Shown: piece by piece, positions 8,929 to 17,538 of the stretch
How the letters are laid out: the number at the start of each line of letters is the position of its first letter
Numbering within the stretch: the first letter of the stretch is position 1
Assembly: GCF_000155595.1 (NCBI RefSeq)
Contig: NZ_DS989907.1
Span: forward strand, 1 to 64,000
DNA: 64,000 nt
Source: Synechococcus sp. PCC 7335
GTDB lineage: Bacteria; Cyanobacteriota; Cyanobacteriia; Phormidesmidales; Phormidesmidaceae
Direction of reading: 5' to 3'
Program-made: the position numbers and the translations under genes
The notes under the pieces: model-generated
Told to the model about the DNA's origin: nothing
The model's database searches: none
Seen by the model: only the letters and a program-made list of their open reading frames with translations

Positions 8929-9045
8929 CTGAAACATCATCGACACCAGTGACACCATTGACACCAGTGGAGTAGTCAAGGCTCGGGCGATCGCGCTGGT
9001 AGATAAAGGGGTAGCGATCGCTCTGGGGGAAAGCAGTATTGGCAT

Positions 9046-9309
9046 CTACTGCCTGGGGATTTCAGCATCTAGCTCTGCAAGTGCCGCCTCAAACTCTACC
9101 TGCTCTTGAAGTTTCTCCGCCTGCATTTCAGCATGGTACTCACACAGCCACTTCTCAACTTGATCCAACTCATAATCTACAAGTGGAGTTGGTATATAAC
9201 TTACTAGGTTAATGCTTCGCTTTGCTAACAGGCGCTTACGTTGCATTATTTTCTTGCGGTATTCGTGCTCTTTCGTTGATAGTTTTCTGAAGGGGAAAGG
9301 GAATCGCAT
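9046..9309 (-). CDS. Small charged hypothetical protein
   Basis: The ATG at 9309 gives 87 residues; an upstream TTG at 9321 would add four. The N-terminus is basic and the C-terminus (from about residue 50) is acidic and helical, probably coiled coil. No family recognised. Confidence 0.45.
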   Translation of the reverse strand: MRFPFPFRKLSTKEHEYRKKIMQRKRLLAKRSINLVSYIPTPLVDYELDQVEKWLCEYHAEMQAEKLQEQVEFEAALAELDAEIPRQ

Positions 9310-9370
9310 GACTTTAATCAATCAGAAAAATCAGTTTCTAAACTTGGGGCTTTTCTTTCTCCCCATTCGA

Positions 9371-9556
9371 CTAGGATAGCCCCACACCATTGTCGTAAAC
9401 ACTAGGTTGTTCTGGGTGCGTCATCTCGTAGACCTTCAGCGCTAATTCTTGGCTATTGCGATAGGGCTTCCAGTTCGGATTATTCAGCCGAGACTTACCA
9501 GGCTGTCCTGTGCGGCTAAGAGTTTGCTGTGAGTTGGACGCCTGATTAGCTGACAA
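9371..9556 (-). CDS. Doubtful 61-residue open frame
   Basis: Polar, with no domain visible. It lies in decayed DNA between repeats. It could be a gene fragment. Confidence 0.25.
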   Translation of the reverse strand: MSANQASNSQQTLSRTGQPGKSRLNNPNWKPYRNSQELALKVYEMTHPEQPSVYDNGVGLS

Positions 9557-9605
9557 AACATATGTTCAGATGCTGTCAGACGGACAACCGCCACGAGTGA
9601 AGGGG

Positions 9606-9644
9606 GGCGATCGCTGTTTGTATTCATTCCTATACTCGATTGTC
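9606..9644 (+). repeat. 39-bp HIP1-containing repeat, copy 2
   Basis: Matches 8890-8928. It overlaps the 3' end of the HNH relic at 9644. Confidence 0.6.
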
Positions 9645-9973
9645 TATACTTGTTTCTCTAAGCCTGACATCACACTCGACATAGACTGCAGATAAGGCGA
9701 GCACTCTGTCCAGAAAATTGATGTCACTAATATAAGCGATACCGCAAATAGACAGTGGTGAACGCTGCAATGGACGACTAGGAGGCTGTTGAGTTCCCAG
9801 TTGTTATGATTACCGTCAACGTGGTGCAGGTGAACCTTCTCATCACTGAGTAGTTTTGGTTTGCACAGTCCACACGTATGGCTTTGCTTGAAGATTGTCT
9901 TATTATCATACGATATAGTTATTTTTCTTTCGAGCCGAAAGAATATGATTGTCCTATTCTCAAAATCAGCCAT
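9644..9973 (-). pseudogene. HNH endonuclease domain remnant
   Basis: Residues 33-75 read 'CGLCKPKLLSDEKVHLHHVD' then GNHNNW and VVHCSVHH. This is an HNH fold of the HLHHxDGNHxNW type seen in stand-alone HNH proteins and at the C-terminus of some intron-encoded reverse transcriptases. The segment before it is short, and the tail after VHH turns into an unrelated hydrophobic stretch, so the domain is probably a broken fragment. Confidence 0.5.
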
Positions 9974-10262
9974 TGTTGTCGCAGAACACCTTCACCAAAG
10001 CTTTGTTAGAGGTTCGTTTTTGTTCTATAGCTCTGATGATTTTCGGGCGGCGCGACAAGCGATAAGACTGTCTGGGCGACAAGCAATCATCCTAAACTTT
10101 CTGCTGCGCACCGCTTGTCTAGCAACACTATCTGTCGGTAGCGCACTGATTCTCGTTCTAGATTTATGCGCAGGCATCATAGTTGTTCACTTAGGAATCC
10201 TACTGGGATGCGTTTCTATATCCTTAGATATCCTGAAATGTCCTCAATCAACAAGAGAATAG
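9945..10262 (+). CDS. Possible small membrane protein
   Basis: From the ATG at 9945, 105 residues with two probable membrane helices in the second half (LATLSVGSALILVLDL and GIIVVHLGILLGCVSI). The start region overlaps the HNH relic on the other strand. No family recognised. Confidence 0.3.
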   Translation: MIVLFSKSAIVVAEHLHQSFVRGSFLFYSSDDFRAARQAIRLSGRQAIILNFLLRTACLATLSVGSALILVLDLCAGIIVVHLGILLGCVSISLDILKCPQSTRE

Positions 10263-10564
10263 TCAGGTTTAACGATGCCCTTACCGTTTGGATTTAAGGA
10301 TCGTTCTACTCTTGGAACGTACTGAAAGTCTTTTTTGGATCACGGCTGTTGAAGCGACGACCCTAGCCGCGCTCTTACTGGAGAAGGAAAGCAGTAGGGA
10401 AAAAGCAAGCGATCGCTCTGGTCGGTGAAGGCATAGTGACGATCACTACCGAGCGAAAACCAATGAATGACAGCAAGAAAATCGATTAGCGGATCTATGG
10501 GTTTGTCGATTAGTGCTGCCTCCTTTGTCAAGGCTATCCACACTCTCGTTTCAATAGAGCAAAG

Positions 10565-10733
10565 GCCCGACTGCATATGACTGACTCGAAGCAGGCTGTA
10601 GCGCCGACTATATAGGCTTCTCAGCCATAGGTATGCTTGCAGAACTTCACAAGAAGACGATTCACAGCACAAGCGTAGGTTTGGCCTCGAACCGCTTGCT
10701 GTATAGCCACTTCGCAACCATGCTTGCTAGCTT
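10565..10733 (+). repeat. 170-bp conserved repeat, copy R1
   Basis: Aligns along its length with 14470-14640. Shared blocks include CTGCATAT.ACT.ACTC, GCTTGCAGAAC.TCACA, AAGACGA..CACAG, CGAACCGC.TGCTGT and CACTTCGC.ACCATGCTTG followed by CTAGCTT. Neither copy has a shared reading frame of note. R1 lies just downstream of the partition operon. It could be a structured RNA, an element end or a cis site. Confidence 0.65.
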
Positions 10734-10780
10734 TCTAGCGCTCTGATTTCCTTCAGTTCTAGCGTGTGATGAAGTGGGCG

Positions 10781-11059
10781 TCACTCCTCGGGCGGTAAAC
10801 CAAAGGCGTCTGTCAAGGCCGAGATGATAACATCAGTCATCGAGCGACGGTTGCGTTTGGCTTCAGCAGCCCAGTGGTTACGGTAAGACTCAGGCACTTT
10901 AGCACCTACGTTCACCATCCTTTCTTGCTTTACTTTTTTCTGGTTTTCTGGTTTTGATTTCTTATGGTTTTCCAGCTTTACTTCGAGTTCTGGCTCTGTT
11001 GATTGTCTAGCTTTATTAAGGATTGCTCCATACTTACTCTGGTTTTGATTTTCACTCAC
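10781..11059 (-). CDS. RHH partition partner (ParB-like) of ParA
   Basis: A 92-residue protein. It has a charged, lysine-rich N-terminal tail and a C-terminal ribbon-helix-helix region from about residue 49: 'VNVGAKVPESYRNHWAAEAK' then 'RRSMTDVIISALTDAFGLP'. Its ATG overlaps the parA stop by four bases. Small RHH proteins paired with ParA (as in ParG or Omega systems) bind the centromere and repress their own promoter. The repeat-rich DNA upstream of parA is the likely binding site. Confidence 0.75.
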   Translation of the reverse strand: MSENQNQSKYGAILNKARQSTEPELEVKLENHKKSKPENQKKVKQERMVNVGAKVPESYRNHWAAEAKRNRRSMTDVIISALTDAFGLPPEE

Positions 11060-11649
11060 TTCAATAGCTCCATTACTTCTTCGCCCAGCTTTTCATAGTC
11101 GATCCAACCCATCCGATCGCCGCCCGTGAGGTCACGAACAGGCTTCCCGGCTAGAGCTGCTTTGCTAAAGCCAATACTCCGACGAATCATTGTATTGAAT
11201 ACTGGCACACCAGCTTCTTGTAGCTCTGTGCGCATCGTTTCGCCGTCTCGGTTCGGCTTCGGCGGTACGATAGCAATGAGGGTGCGGTAGTTCGCGTCAC
11301 CTAAGTCATTGGCGGTCTGCATCATCGGTTCAAGTGAGACGACATCGGGTAGGGTTGGCAATATCAATAAGTCGCATCCTTCAGCCAGTTCTTTTAGATC
11401 TGATGAGTCGGGGCGAGCAGGCGTATCAATGACAGCGTAGTCGTAGTTCGCGATAATTTTCATCGCTTTACGCTCGTCCACAACATCGAAGGGTAACTGA
11501 CCTCTTTCACTCCATGCGATCGCCGTTCTATTGGGGTCGCCATCAATCAGCAGTACTTTGCCCTGATTACTGAGATAGGTCGCCAAGTGGATGGCGGTGG
11601 TCGATTTGGTCACGCCGCCTTTATAGCTAGTGACTGTGATGAGTTTCAT
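11056..11649 (-). CDS. parA: ParA-type partition ATPase
   Basis: A 197-residue ParA/MinD-family ATPase without an N-terminal DNA-binding extension (type Ib size). The deviant Walker A is 'SYKGGVTKSTTAIHLA' at residues 8-23, with a signature lysine (KGG) and the normal lysine before ST. 'LLIDGDPN' near 34 and 'YAVIDTPA' near 72 give the A' and Walker B motifs. It drives plasmid segregation with the RHH partner, with which it forms a coupled operon. Confidence 0.92.
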   Translation of the reverse strand: MKLITVTSYKGGVTKSTTAIHLATYLSNQGKVLLIDGDPNRTAIAWSERGQLPFDVVDERKAMKIIANYDYAVIDTPARPDSSDLKELAEGCDLLILPTLPDVVSLEPMMQTANDLGDANYRTLIAIVPPKPNRDGETMRTELQEAGVPVFNTMIRRSIGFSKAALAGKPVRDLTGGDRMGWIDYEKLGEEVMELLK

Positions 11650-12530
11650 AGAAAATTTCTAGAATTCTGGTTCTACTTACAGAGGGGAATGGGCTATCAA
11701 ACAAACAAAAAAAGCACAGTAAAAAGAAATAGCTACATCATGAAAGATACAAAACCAGAAATATGGGAAAAGGGAAAGATGGCTTTCTGGTTTTACCTTC
11801 TAAATATACTTCACAAATGCAAAATAAATGAGCTGATCTCCAAAAATCTGGTTTTCTGGTTTTCTTGTATTCCATCCCAGCAACAGCAGGACGGGAAGGG
11901 AGGCATAGATGACGACTTCTACGGTTTTCTGATTTTCTGGTTTTCTGGATTTATGACATTCTGACTAGAGGTGCGGATAAAAGGTTGATACAACGAAGTA
12001 CGGGCTATTACTTAATAATAGTTGATTGTTTGGTTTTCTGGTTTTAAGGAAAGATGGTTTTAAGGAAATGCAGACTTCTATTTGCCAGCGCCATCATACA
12101 GGGCACTACATAGGGTATGGACTTATTGGTCGCTTCATTACTAGAGATACCTAAATTATGGAAATGCAGAAAACCAGAAATATGAAAAAGGGGAAACTTA
12201 GAAAGATGGCTTTCTGGTTTTACCTTTCAATGAATGTACTACACAATCGCACGACTGGATAAGTTGATCTCTAAGAGTCTGGTTTTCTGGTTTTCTGCAT
12301 TTCGTTTCAGCGACAGTAGCAAGAGTGAAGACAAACCACAGTCAGCCAGTCATAGGAAACTATGCTTGTAAGTTGGCTACTCCAAGCTTTGTGCAAATGG
12401 TTTTCTGGCTTTCTGGTTTTCCAGCTTGATGCCTTTTAGTTTTTCTGGTCATCATTGTGCTACTGTGATCAGGCTTACAGGGGGCTATAAACCCTTTGGT
12501 TTTATGGTTTTGTAGTTTGAAGTCAATTAG
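11650..12530. repeat. TGGTTTTC repeat array, candidate plasmid centromere
   Basis: Nearly 900 bp without a gene, directly upstream of parA. The unit CTGGTTTTC or its complement GAAAACCAG recurs at about 11750, 11795, 11850, 11935, 12030, 12172, 12220, 12280, 12400 and more loosely near 12500. The motif also appears inside the RHH gene at 10935. A larger 130-bp segment is duplicated: about 11752-11880 matches 12168-12300. Many direct copies beside par genes are the hallmark of a parC/parS centromere and of the partner's operators. Confidence 0.7.
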
Positions 12531-12675
12531 TCCTTTCTAAAAGGTAGTTAATTGCTAGTTAATTGCTAGAGGTATTCCAATTAGACATTCTTAGCTGACT
12601 AGCAGTCTCACTACCGATGTTTTTTACAACGAGCATACTCAGACTAAACTCAGACTACCCTTATCTCATTTAGCG

Positions 12676-13154
12676 ATGCCACGCTGCCAAAACGCTCACT
12701 GTCTGCGCCGCTCAATCCGTTGAGGGGGCACAGGCTAAGGCTTGCTGGCTGGGTCAAACCTGTCACTCTAGGCGTTCTTACTATGCCAAGCATTCACTCA
12801 ACAAGGCTATAAAGCGATCTCGCCAACGCAGTCAGCGGATTGACAGCATTGATATCCCGCTCTATGACCACGTATCGCCACCAGCGGTGCTGATCACCTT
12901 CTATCGGAACCGTACCGATGGCTCGTTCATGCGATCGCTCTTTCATGCCCCTCTTCGAGGATGCGGGGAAACCGATAGAAAGGGTAACTCCTATTCATCT
13001 AATAGGAGTTACCCAAGCTCAGCTCAGACGCCATATCCAAACGGTTATTGGTATTCTTCAGGCTAAGTTCGGCCAAGACGTTACCATCACTCAAGACCGA
13101 CAACCCGCTGCCGCTTGTCCCCTCTGTCGGCTGGAGAATACGATAGATGGCTGA
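12676..13154 (+). pseudogene. Frameshifted cysteine-motif protein
   Basis: Three frame segments read as one protein. MPRCQNAHCLRR (from ATG 12676) shifts to 'AKACWLGQTCHSRRSYYAKH' and 'PLYDHVSPPAVLITFYRNRT', then to FMPLFEDAGK and 'VTPIHLIGVTQAQLRRHIQT' in the last frame, ending at 13154. The CxxxxC and CHSRRSY parts look like a zinc-binding head seen in cyanobacterial plasmid hypotheticals. At least two frameshifts are needed. Its end overlaps the next gene by 8 bp, as in an old operon. Confidence 0.55.
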
Positions 13155-13554
13155 GACCACAACTAGGCTCAATGCTCAGCAATGGCAGCAGGCACAAGCC
13201 AAGGCTCAGCGGTTTCGTGCTCAACTCATAGCACTCTCTCACAAAAATAACCCGCATAACTTCTATCTCGTACTCTTTGCAATCGCCGCCAGCCGCATTC
13301 AGGCCGATACCGATGCATTCTGTGGCTTCGCTGAACAAGTCTTCGAGGAGATTGAGGCGTATGGCCAAGAACCTACCCTCGATGAAAGTTGGATGGCTGA
13401 ACTGACTGGCGACAAAGATACTTTCTACTTCTCAACTCAGTCGTTGGTTACTCAGCCAATACCCTTGCCGAGACAACAGAGGCAAAAGCCTCTTCCTTTA
13501 CCTGATAGAACCGTCAATGGCGATCGCCGTTACACAGGCGGTGCAGTCCGCTGA
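13147..13554 (+). CDS. Hypothetical protein, family with copies at 7.4 kb
   Basis: A 135-residue protein. Helical N-terminal half (AQQWQQAQAKAQRFRAQL), then the conserved core 'EAYGQEPTLDESWMAELTGD' and 'QPIPLPRQQR'. Compared with the 7.4-kb copy it lacks the C-terminal LDEFIRV region and ends in about 20 unrelated residues, so the 3' end is probably truncated. Function unknown. Confidence 0.5.
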   Translation: MAETTTRLNAQQWQQAQAKAQRFRAQLIALSHKNNPHNFYLVLFAIAASRIQADTDAFCGFAEQVFEEIEAYGQEPTLDESWMAELTGDKDTFYFSTQSLVTQPIPLPRQQRQKPLPLPDRTVNGDRRYTGGAVR

Positions 13555-13792
13555 AGAGGCGCTTAATGTCGCTCATGCAGAAACTGTTAACGCCTGGATT
13601 CAATAACTCAAAATCTCGGCGCAGGCGGTACAATATTATCAATTTAAGTCGCCTTACTCATCGTACCTAACTACGCGTTGGAGCGGATGGACGGAACACA
13701 CGGACGAGAGGCTTTTTCTAACCACCGCTCAATTTGAGGCCGTTATGCATTTTGAGGTCAGTGCATGGATGAAGGAATTCAAGAATTCATAG
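13517..13792 (+). pseudogene. Small gene with in-frame stop
   Basis: From ATG 13517 the frame reads MAIAVTQAVQ...'NAWIQ', stop TAA at 13604-13606, then continues 'LKISAQAVQYYQFKSPYSSY', 'TEHTDERLFLTTAQFEAVMH' and ends at TAG 13790-13792. The downstream part has clear coding character in the same frame, so one nonsense mutation has split it. Its end overlaps the HEPN gene start. Confidence 0.5.
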
Positions 13793-14352
13793 AGATGGGA
13801 TGCGGAAAACCTCAAGAGAGCAGGTTCTTCGCCAAGCAAGGTCTCGGAGCAGAAGTCCATTGGTTTTTTACGCAGGCGGTCCAAGCACTGAAAAGTGAGC
13901 TTTATTTACCAGCATGTACAAGCTTCCTTAACGGTATTGAAGCTTCGCTGAGAGTTACGATGCATCAAGTGAAGAACCCTGGCAGAGTTGAAGAACTAGA
14001 TGCTACTCAAACACTAAGCAATAGACTTGTAAAATCTGCACATGAAGCAGGTCTGCCAGTAGGGGCTCTAGCTTTCCCAGAGGAAGATAATTTTCTAGAA
14101 AAACTAGAAAGCAAAAAACCCAATAAAGTTAATATAGAGGTCGTGCGTGTTCGCCATAACCTTTGTCATGGCAATATTCTGGAATACATAAATACTGAAT
14201 TGGGTGAGGATAACGCTTTTTTAACTCCTGAGTGCTGTAGAGAGCTTGCTCATCTTCTCTACAAAATCTCAAAAGAGTGGGCAAAGCAACTTGGAGTATT
14301 CAGGCGGGAACTGTTAGGCGACCGAACTTACTCGCCAACTCATACGACATAA
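13765..14352 (+). CDS. HEPN-motif protein
   Basis: A 195-residue, mostly helical protein. Near residue 128 it has 'VRVRHNLCHGNILEYI'. RHNLCH fits the R-X4-H active-site motif of HEPN domains, followed by the usual GN. HEPN proteins are often metal-independent RNases in toxin-antitoxin, Abi or CRISPR-associated systems, though some are only nucleotide-binding or regulatory. No obvious antitoxin (such as MNT) lies next to it, and the upstream neighbour is a broken gene. RNase activity is inferred from the motif only. Confidence 0.55.
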   Translation: MDEGIQEFIEMGCGKPQESRFFAKQGLGAEVHWFFTQAVQALKSELYLPACTSFLNGIEASLRVTMHQVKNPGRVEELDATQTLSNRLVKSAHEAGLPVGALAFPEEDNFLEKLESKKPNKVNIEVVRVRHNLCHGNILEYINTELGEDNAFLTPECCRELAHLLYKISKEWAKQLGVFRRELLGDRTYSPTHTT

Positions 14353-14469
14353 ATGGCTCTGTTTCAAGAAGTTGCCAATGATAGAATACCTCCATTATGC
14401 TGAGGTCCATGCTTGCTAACAAGTTAGTGCAGTGTGTAGGCTTGACGTTCAGTTGCAGTGGCTAGCAAT

Positions 14470-14640
14470 GGCCTAACTGCATATAACTTACTCATTGAAC
14501 GCTGTAGCTCCCTCTATACATAACTTTCGGCTATAGCGATGCTTGCAGAACGTCACAGTAAGACGACGCACAGTCAAAGGGTGGTTTTTACCCCGAACCG
14601 CCTGCTGTGTCAGCACTTCGCTACCATGCTTGCTAGCTTC
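14470..14640 (+). repeat. 170-bp conserved repeat, copy R2
   Basis: The partner of 10565-10733, in the same orientation. It contains a small TGCTG-tgt-CAGCA hairpin. It lies between the HEPN gene and the next membrane protein. Confidence 0.65.
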
Positions 14641-14773
14641 CTTTGACATAATAAGGGCACCGTCACCAAAAGTGATGCAGATGGGAGCTATAGTGGCGAT
14701 CGCCCTGGTAGAAAAAGGTGTTATCTTCGAGGAAGATAGTTGGGGTACTTACCCTCGGGTTAGGAAATTAATC

Positions 14774-15499
14774 ATGGCTAAGTACAATTGGAATCAACTC
14801 TTGCGATCGCTAACCCTGGCTATCGAGATTGATAAAGAACAAGAGAACAATACCTTAGATAAGGATATTGACGTAGAGTCATTTAGCTCACACGACATTA
14901 CCGAAATTGCTCTAGAAACGGGTATCTCACAAGTCGCGATCACCACGGCTATCGAAGAGCTAGAGACTGTCGAAGAGATCAATTCTTTGAAAAGTAATAA
15001 AGAGACAGGTGGTCTCGATGACAGTCAAAGGTGGTTTTCCGCATTTGCAATTGTGTTGGCCATTTGGTTGGGAGCGCCGTTTCTCACTTTGATCCCAGAT
15101 TTCTTGCTGGTCAGTTCATATGAAGCTCTGGCAGGGAAAGTAGAGCCACGCATCGAAGCGGCTGCTGCTTTCCATAGCCAAAAATCTGAGGTCCCCGTGA
15201 TTCCGTCTGTCTCTGTAGAAATAAGCCAGAAGCCGAAAACGGTTTCAGATGAAGTGCTGATAGATATTCGAAGTGAATTGATAAGCATTCCTCCAAGACT
15301 GTATCAAACAGTTGAAACAGCTATAGCTCAGAAAATTATTGAAGTAGCTGAAGCCTATTTCCACCACGACTCCCTTTTTTCGGGGGAAGCCTATACACAA
15401 ACAAAGTTAAATCTTATTTGCGGGTTTGCATTAACAATAGGTCTATATATATGCTCCCTCATTGCCTACAAACTGCTTAGTTCATTCCCTATGAATTGA
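14774..15499 (+). CDS. Two-helix membrane protein with putative HTH-like head
   Basis: The ATG at 14774 (MAKYNWNQLLRSL) is chosen because longer starts run back into the R2 repeat. 241 residues: an acidic N-terminus with 'DITEIALETGISQVAITTAI' (about 43-62), which resembles a helix-turn-helix. A membrane helix lies near 90-115 (AFAIVLAIWLGAPFLTLIP) and another at the C-terminus (GFALTIGLYICSLIAYKL). The middle is soluble. No family recognised. Confidence 0.6.
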   Translation: MAKYNWNQLLRSLTLAIEIDKEQENNTLDKDIDVESFSSHDITEIALETGISQVAITTAIEELETVEEINSLKSNKETGGLDDSQRWFSAFAIVLAIWLGAPFLTLIPDFLLVSSYEALAGKVEPRIEAAAAFHSQKSEVPVIPSVSVEISQKPKTVSDEVLIDIRSELISIPPRLYQTVETAIAQKIIEVAEAYFHHDSLFSGEAYTQTKLNLICGFALTIGLYICSLIAYKLLSSFPMN

Positions 15500-15516
15500 T
15501 GATTACGATCTGCACA

Positions 15517-15541
15517 CCCCCACCTCGGTATCAGGTGGGGG
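15517..15541. other. Strong GC hairpin, probable IS end
   Basis: CCCCCACCT (15517-15525) pairs perfectly with AGGTGGGGG (15533-15541). It follows the membrane gene by 17 bp and could end its transcript. But the same CCCACCT/AGGTGGG stem bounds both ends of the IsrB element (40054-40080 and 41463-41484), and homology to 22418-22500 begins exactly at its right arm. A leftover IsrB-type element end abutting an interrupted gene copy therefore fits better. Confidence 0.5.
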
Positions 15542-15625
15542 TAAAAATTATAGGTTCTTAACCAAGATTGACAAGAATATTTGAAAGCAAGAAAAGATTG
15601 TCCAGCAGATAAGCAGGCTCCCCAT
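15540..15625 (+). pseudogene. Fragment of the 22.2-kb gene
   Basis: GGTAAAAATT then AGGTTCTTAACCAAG and CAGCAGATAAG match 22418-22500 inside the gene at 22249. The match stops near 15625. The remaining DNA to 15897 shows no gene. Confidence 0.55.
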
Positions 15626-15897
15626 CAACGGATAGCGAAGAGACAGGTCAACCACAATCAACACCCTCCGTAAAAGGGCGACTGGTAGGATGTATAGTAG
15701 TCCGACCAACTGGCGAGGCTTTATTTTACTCCTATAAGAATGAGGACATCCTACTACACCTATAACGAGTACGCAGAATGGGCAGGAAAAGATGAGAAGA
15801 CGATCTAGCGTCAGAAACATCTCCGGTATTTAGGTGCTTAAAGGGGATGCCCAGAAGAATTAACAAAAAGTGTGTGTATAGCCTGCGCTGCTACTCG

Positions 15898-16458
15898 CTA
15901 TCGGGAGCTAATATGCAAAAGATAACGACGTTTCCCCCAATTTGGAGACCCCAAATTAACAATAAAGGAGCTATCTATCAACGTTTCCCCGCTTATATTT
16001 CTGACGATCAAACCACTGCCAAGATGATATCCAAATCTCTGAACGAATTGAGTTGGAAAATCTTCAACAGTGTATCTGACCGCAAACGATGTGCATAACG
16101 TCATAGGCGTTTGCACAGGAAAATCTGGATGTTTTAGTAGAATGTTAAATTCAACATCTAGACCACTTTGTTGGAGAAACGTCAGTAGCTCAGAGGGATT
16201 CACAGCATTGTCTAAGCCTGCATGAACGCTCGATATCGCAAACTGCTGCATCTCTAATAACTGAGCACATTGCGACAGTGATGCCTTATATAAGGCTGGC
16301 CGGAAGGGAGTACGTGAAGCTTTATCTCTGAGCTTAGTCAAAATATTCCGCCAAAATATATTGGGTAGCGGCTTTCCTCCTAAGATAGTCTCTACCCTAA
16401 CTCGCATCTCATCTCGCGGCGGTTTTTTGCGATATCTCAGCAATCTGTCAAGCAACAT
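15898..16458 (-). CDS. Hypothetical protein
   Basis: A 186-residue soluble protein with a basic start (MLLDRLLRYRKKPPRDEMRV). It has no signal peptide, membrane helix or motif I recognise. Composition is protein-like throughout and the upstream side is free. Convergent with nothing; probably monocistronic. Confidence 0.5.
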   Translation of the reverse strand: MLLDRLLRYRKKPPRDEMRVRVETILGGKPLPNIFWRNILTKLRDKASRTPFRPALYKASLSQCAQLLEMQQFAISSVHAGLDNAVNPSELLTFLQQSGLDVEFNILLKHPDFPVQTPMTLCTSFAVRYTVEDFPTQFVQRFGYHLGSGLIVRNISGETLIDSSFIVNLGSPNWGKRRYLLHISSR

Positions 16459-16867
16459 AGGACGCAGATGTCACACACCCAATCCAAAAAGTACTCAGCT
16501 ATCCCGATACTATCGCACTATCACCTTGAGCGGCATCCGAAAAGGACGTACATTAGGATATTGAGGAGTTAAGCGCAGAGTCAAACAGTGGCAGGCGTTT
16601 GGCGTGAAAACCTCTCTGAGCCAAGCAATCGCTTTCCTCTAAACCAATGAACAGCCGATCGCGCCCTATTGAAATAGAAAGACTCTCCTTTATCTATATC
16701 TATACTCTTTATTCTGCTCTTTTAGACTCCGAATAGATATGATAGCGTTGGTGATTAAGAGTTATGTACTGGGTCTATAGTCATGTGGTCACTCTTTAAG
16801 AACCGCTATAATTTCCAGAAATCCACAATCTACTCTGTCTCTTGACTAAATAAAATTTTGCAAGCCA
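16459..16867. other. Gene-poor stretch with repeat copy C
   Basis: No supported gene. Positions 16688-16800 carry repeat copy C (TTATCTATATCTATACTC, GATAGCGTTGGTGATTAAG and CATGTGGTCACTCT), related to 3318-3380 and 5655-5760. Confidence 0.6.
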
Positions 16868-17338
16868 ATGATAAATCTACGCCTAACTTCGGGAACACGC
16901 TGGTTTTATCTCTACGCTGTCTTTCTTCTGCCTCTAGCCGTTATCTTTTCTAGACTTGGCTGGGAAAGTCTGCTTAGCGATGTCGTTTTTTGGATGACAT
17001 TTAGCTACGAAGGCTATATCTTATTCGGACTAGTAGATGTGGTCAAAAGTAGCTCTAAAGAAGGCCCAGAGGAAGCAGAAGAAGAGAAAGAGAATAAGAT
17101 GATGCTTCTGCTCTACTACCTCGCATCAGGCGCTCTAGCAACTTGTGGGAGCCTAGTTGCTTTCTTTGTTTGGCATGGAATGACCGATCAGCTAGAAGAA
17201 CTATTCTTCCCTGCTGGTGAGACCTTATCTCCGGTATTCTCCCTGGCTACCTTCGCTACCCTATCTCTCATTGCTTTAATCGGTGCATTCGATGTCGTTG
17301 CCGCTTACTTCAACAGAATGACTTCTTCGCCTAATTGA
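16868..17338 (+). CDS. Integral membrane protein
   Basis: 156 residues with about four membrane helices (near 12-32, 37-57, 78-100 and 124-148). A highly acidic cytoplasmic loop (EGPEEAEEEKENK) lies near residue 65-77. No family recognised. Confidence 0.6.
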   Translation: MINLRLTSGTRWFYLYAVFLLPLAVIFSRLGWESLLSDVVFWMTFSYEGYILFGLVDVVKSSSKEGPEEAEEEKENKMMLLLYYLASGALATCGSLVAFFVWHGMTDQLEELFFPAGETLSPVFSLATFATLSLIALIGAFDVVAAYFNRMTSSPN

Positions 17339-17538
17339 GTGTTTAGCTGCGACGAGATTTCAGCAGAGGCTACTCAGTCCGTTCTCTTGCTGAATGCTGC
17401 CTATGCAATACTTAAACAACCAATGGATCAGAAAGCCTACAATAGCTGAATAGCAAAAGTACGAACCATCACTTCAGGACAGACCAGCGTAAACAGTCTA
17501 TAGCGACACGCTCGGTGGGAGAGGCTTCATAATAAAAA

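Noticed and set aside
8942-8968. Three GACACCA(G/T)T units, with a looser set near 27283-27312, as iterons
   Set aside because: Only three units, not near rep, and AT context is ordinary; too weak to call an origin.
10340-10717. 125-residue reverse-strand open frame
   Set aside because: It runs through repeat R1, whose second copy does not keep this frame; composition is not protein-like.
11587-11964. Forward open frame of 125 residues over the parA start
   Set aside because: It is antisense to parA and then reads through the TGGTTTTC repeats, giving FWFY-rich nonsense.
14543-14773. N-terminal extension of the membrane protein at 14774
   Set aside because: It translates the R2 repeat; a good ATG lies at 14774 just before the protein-like part.
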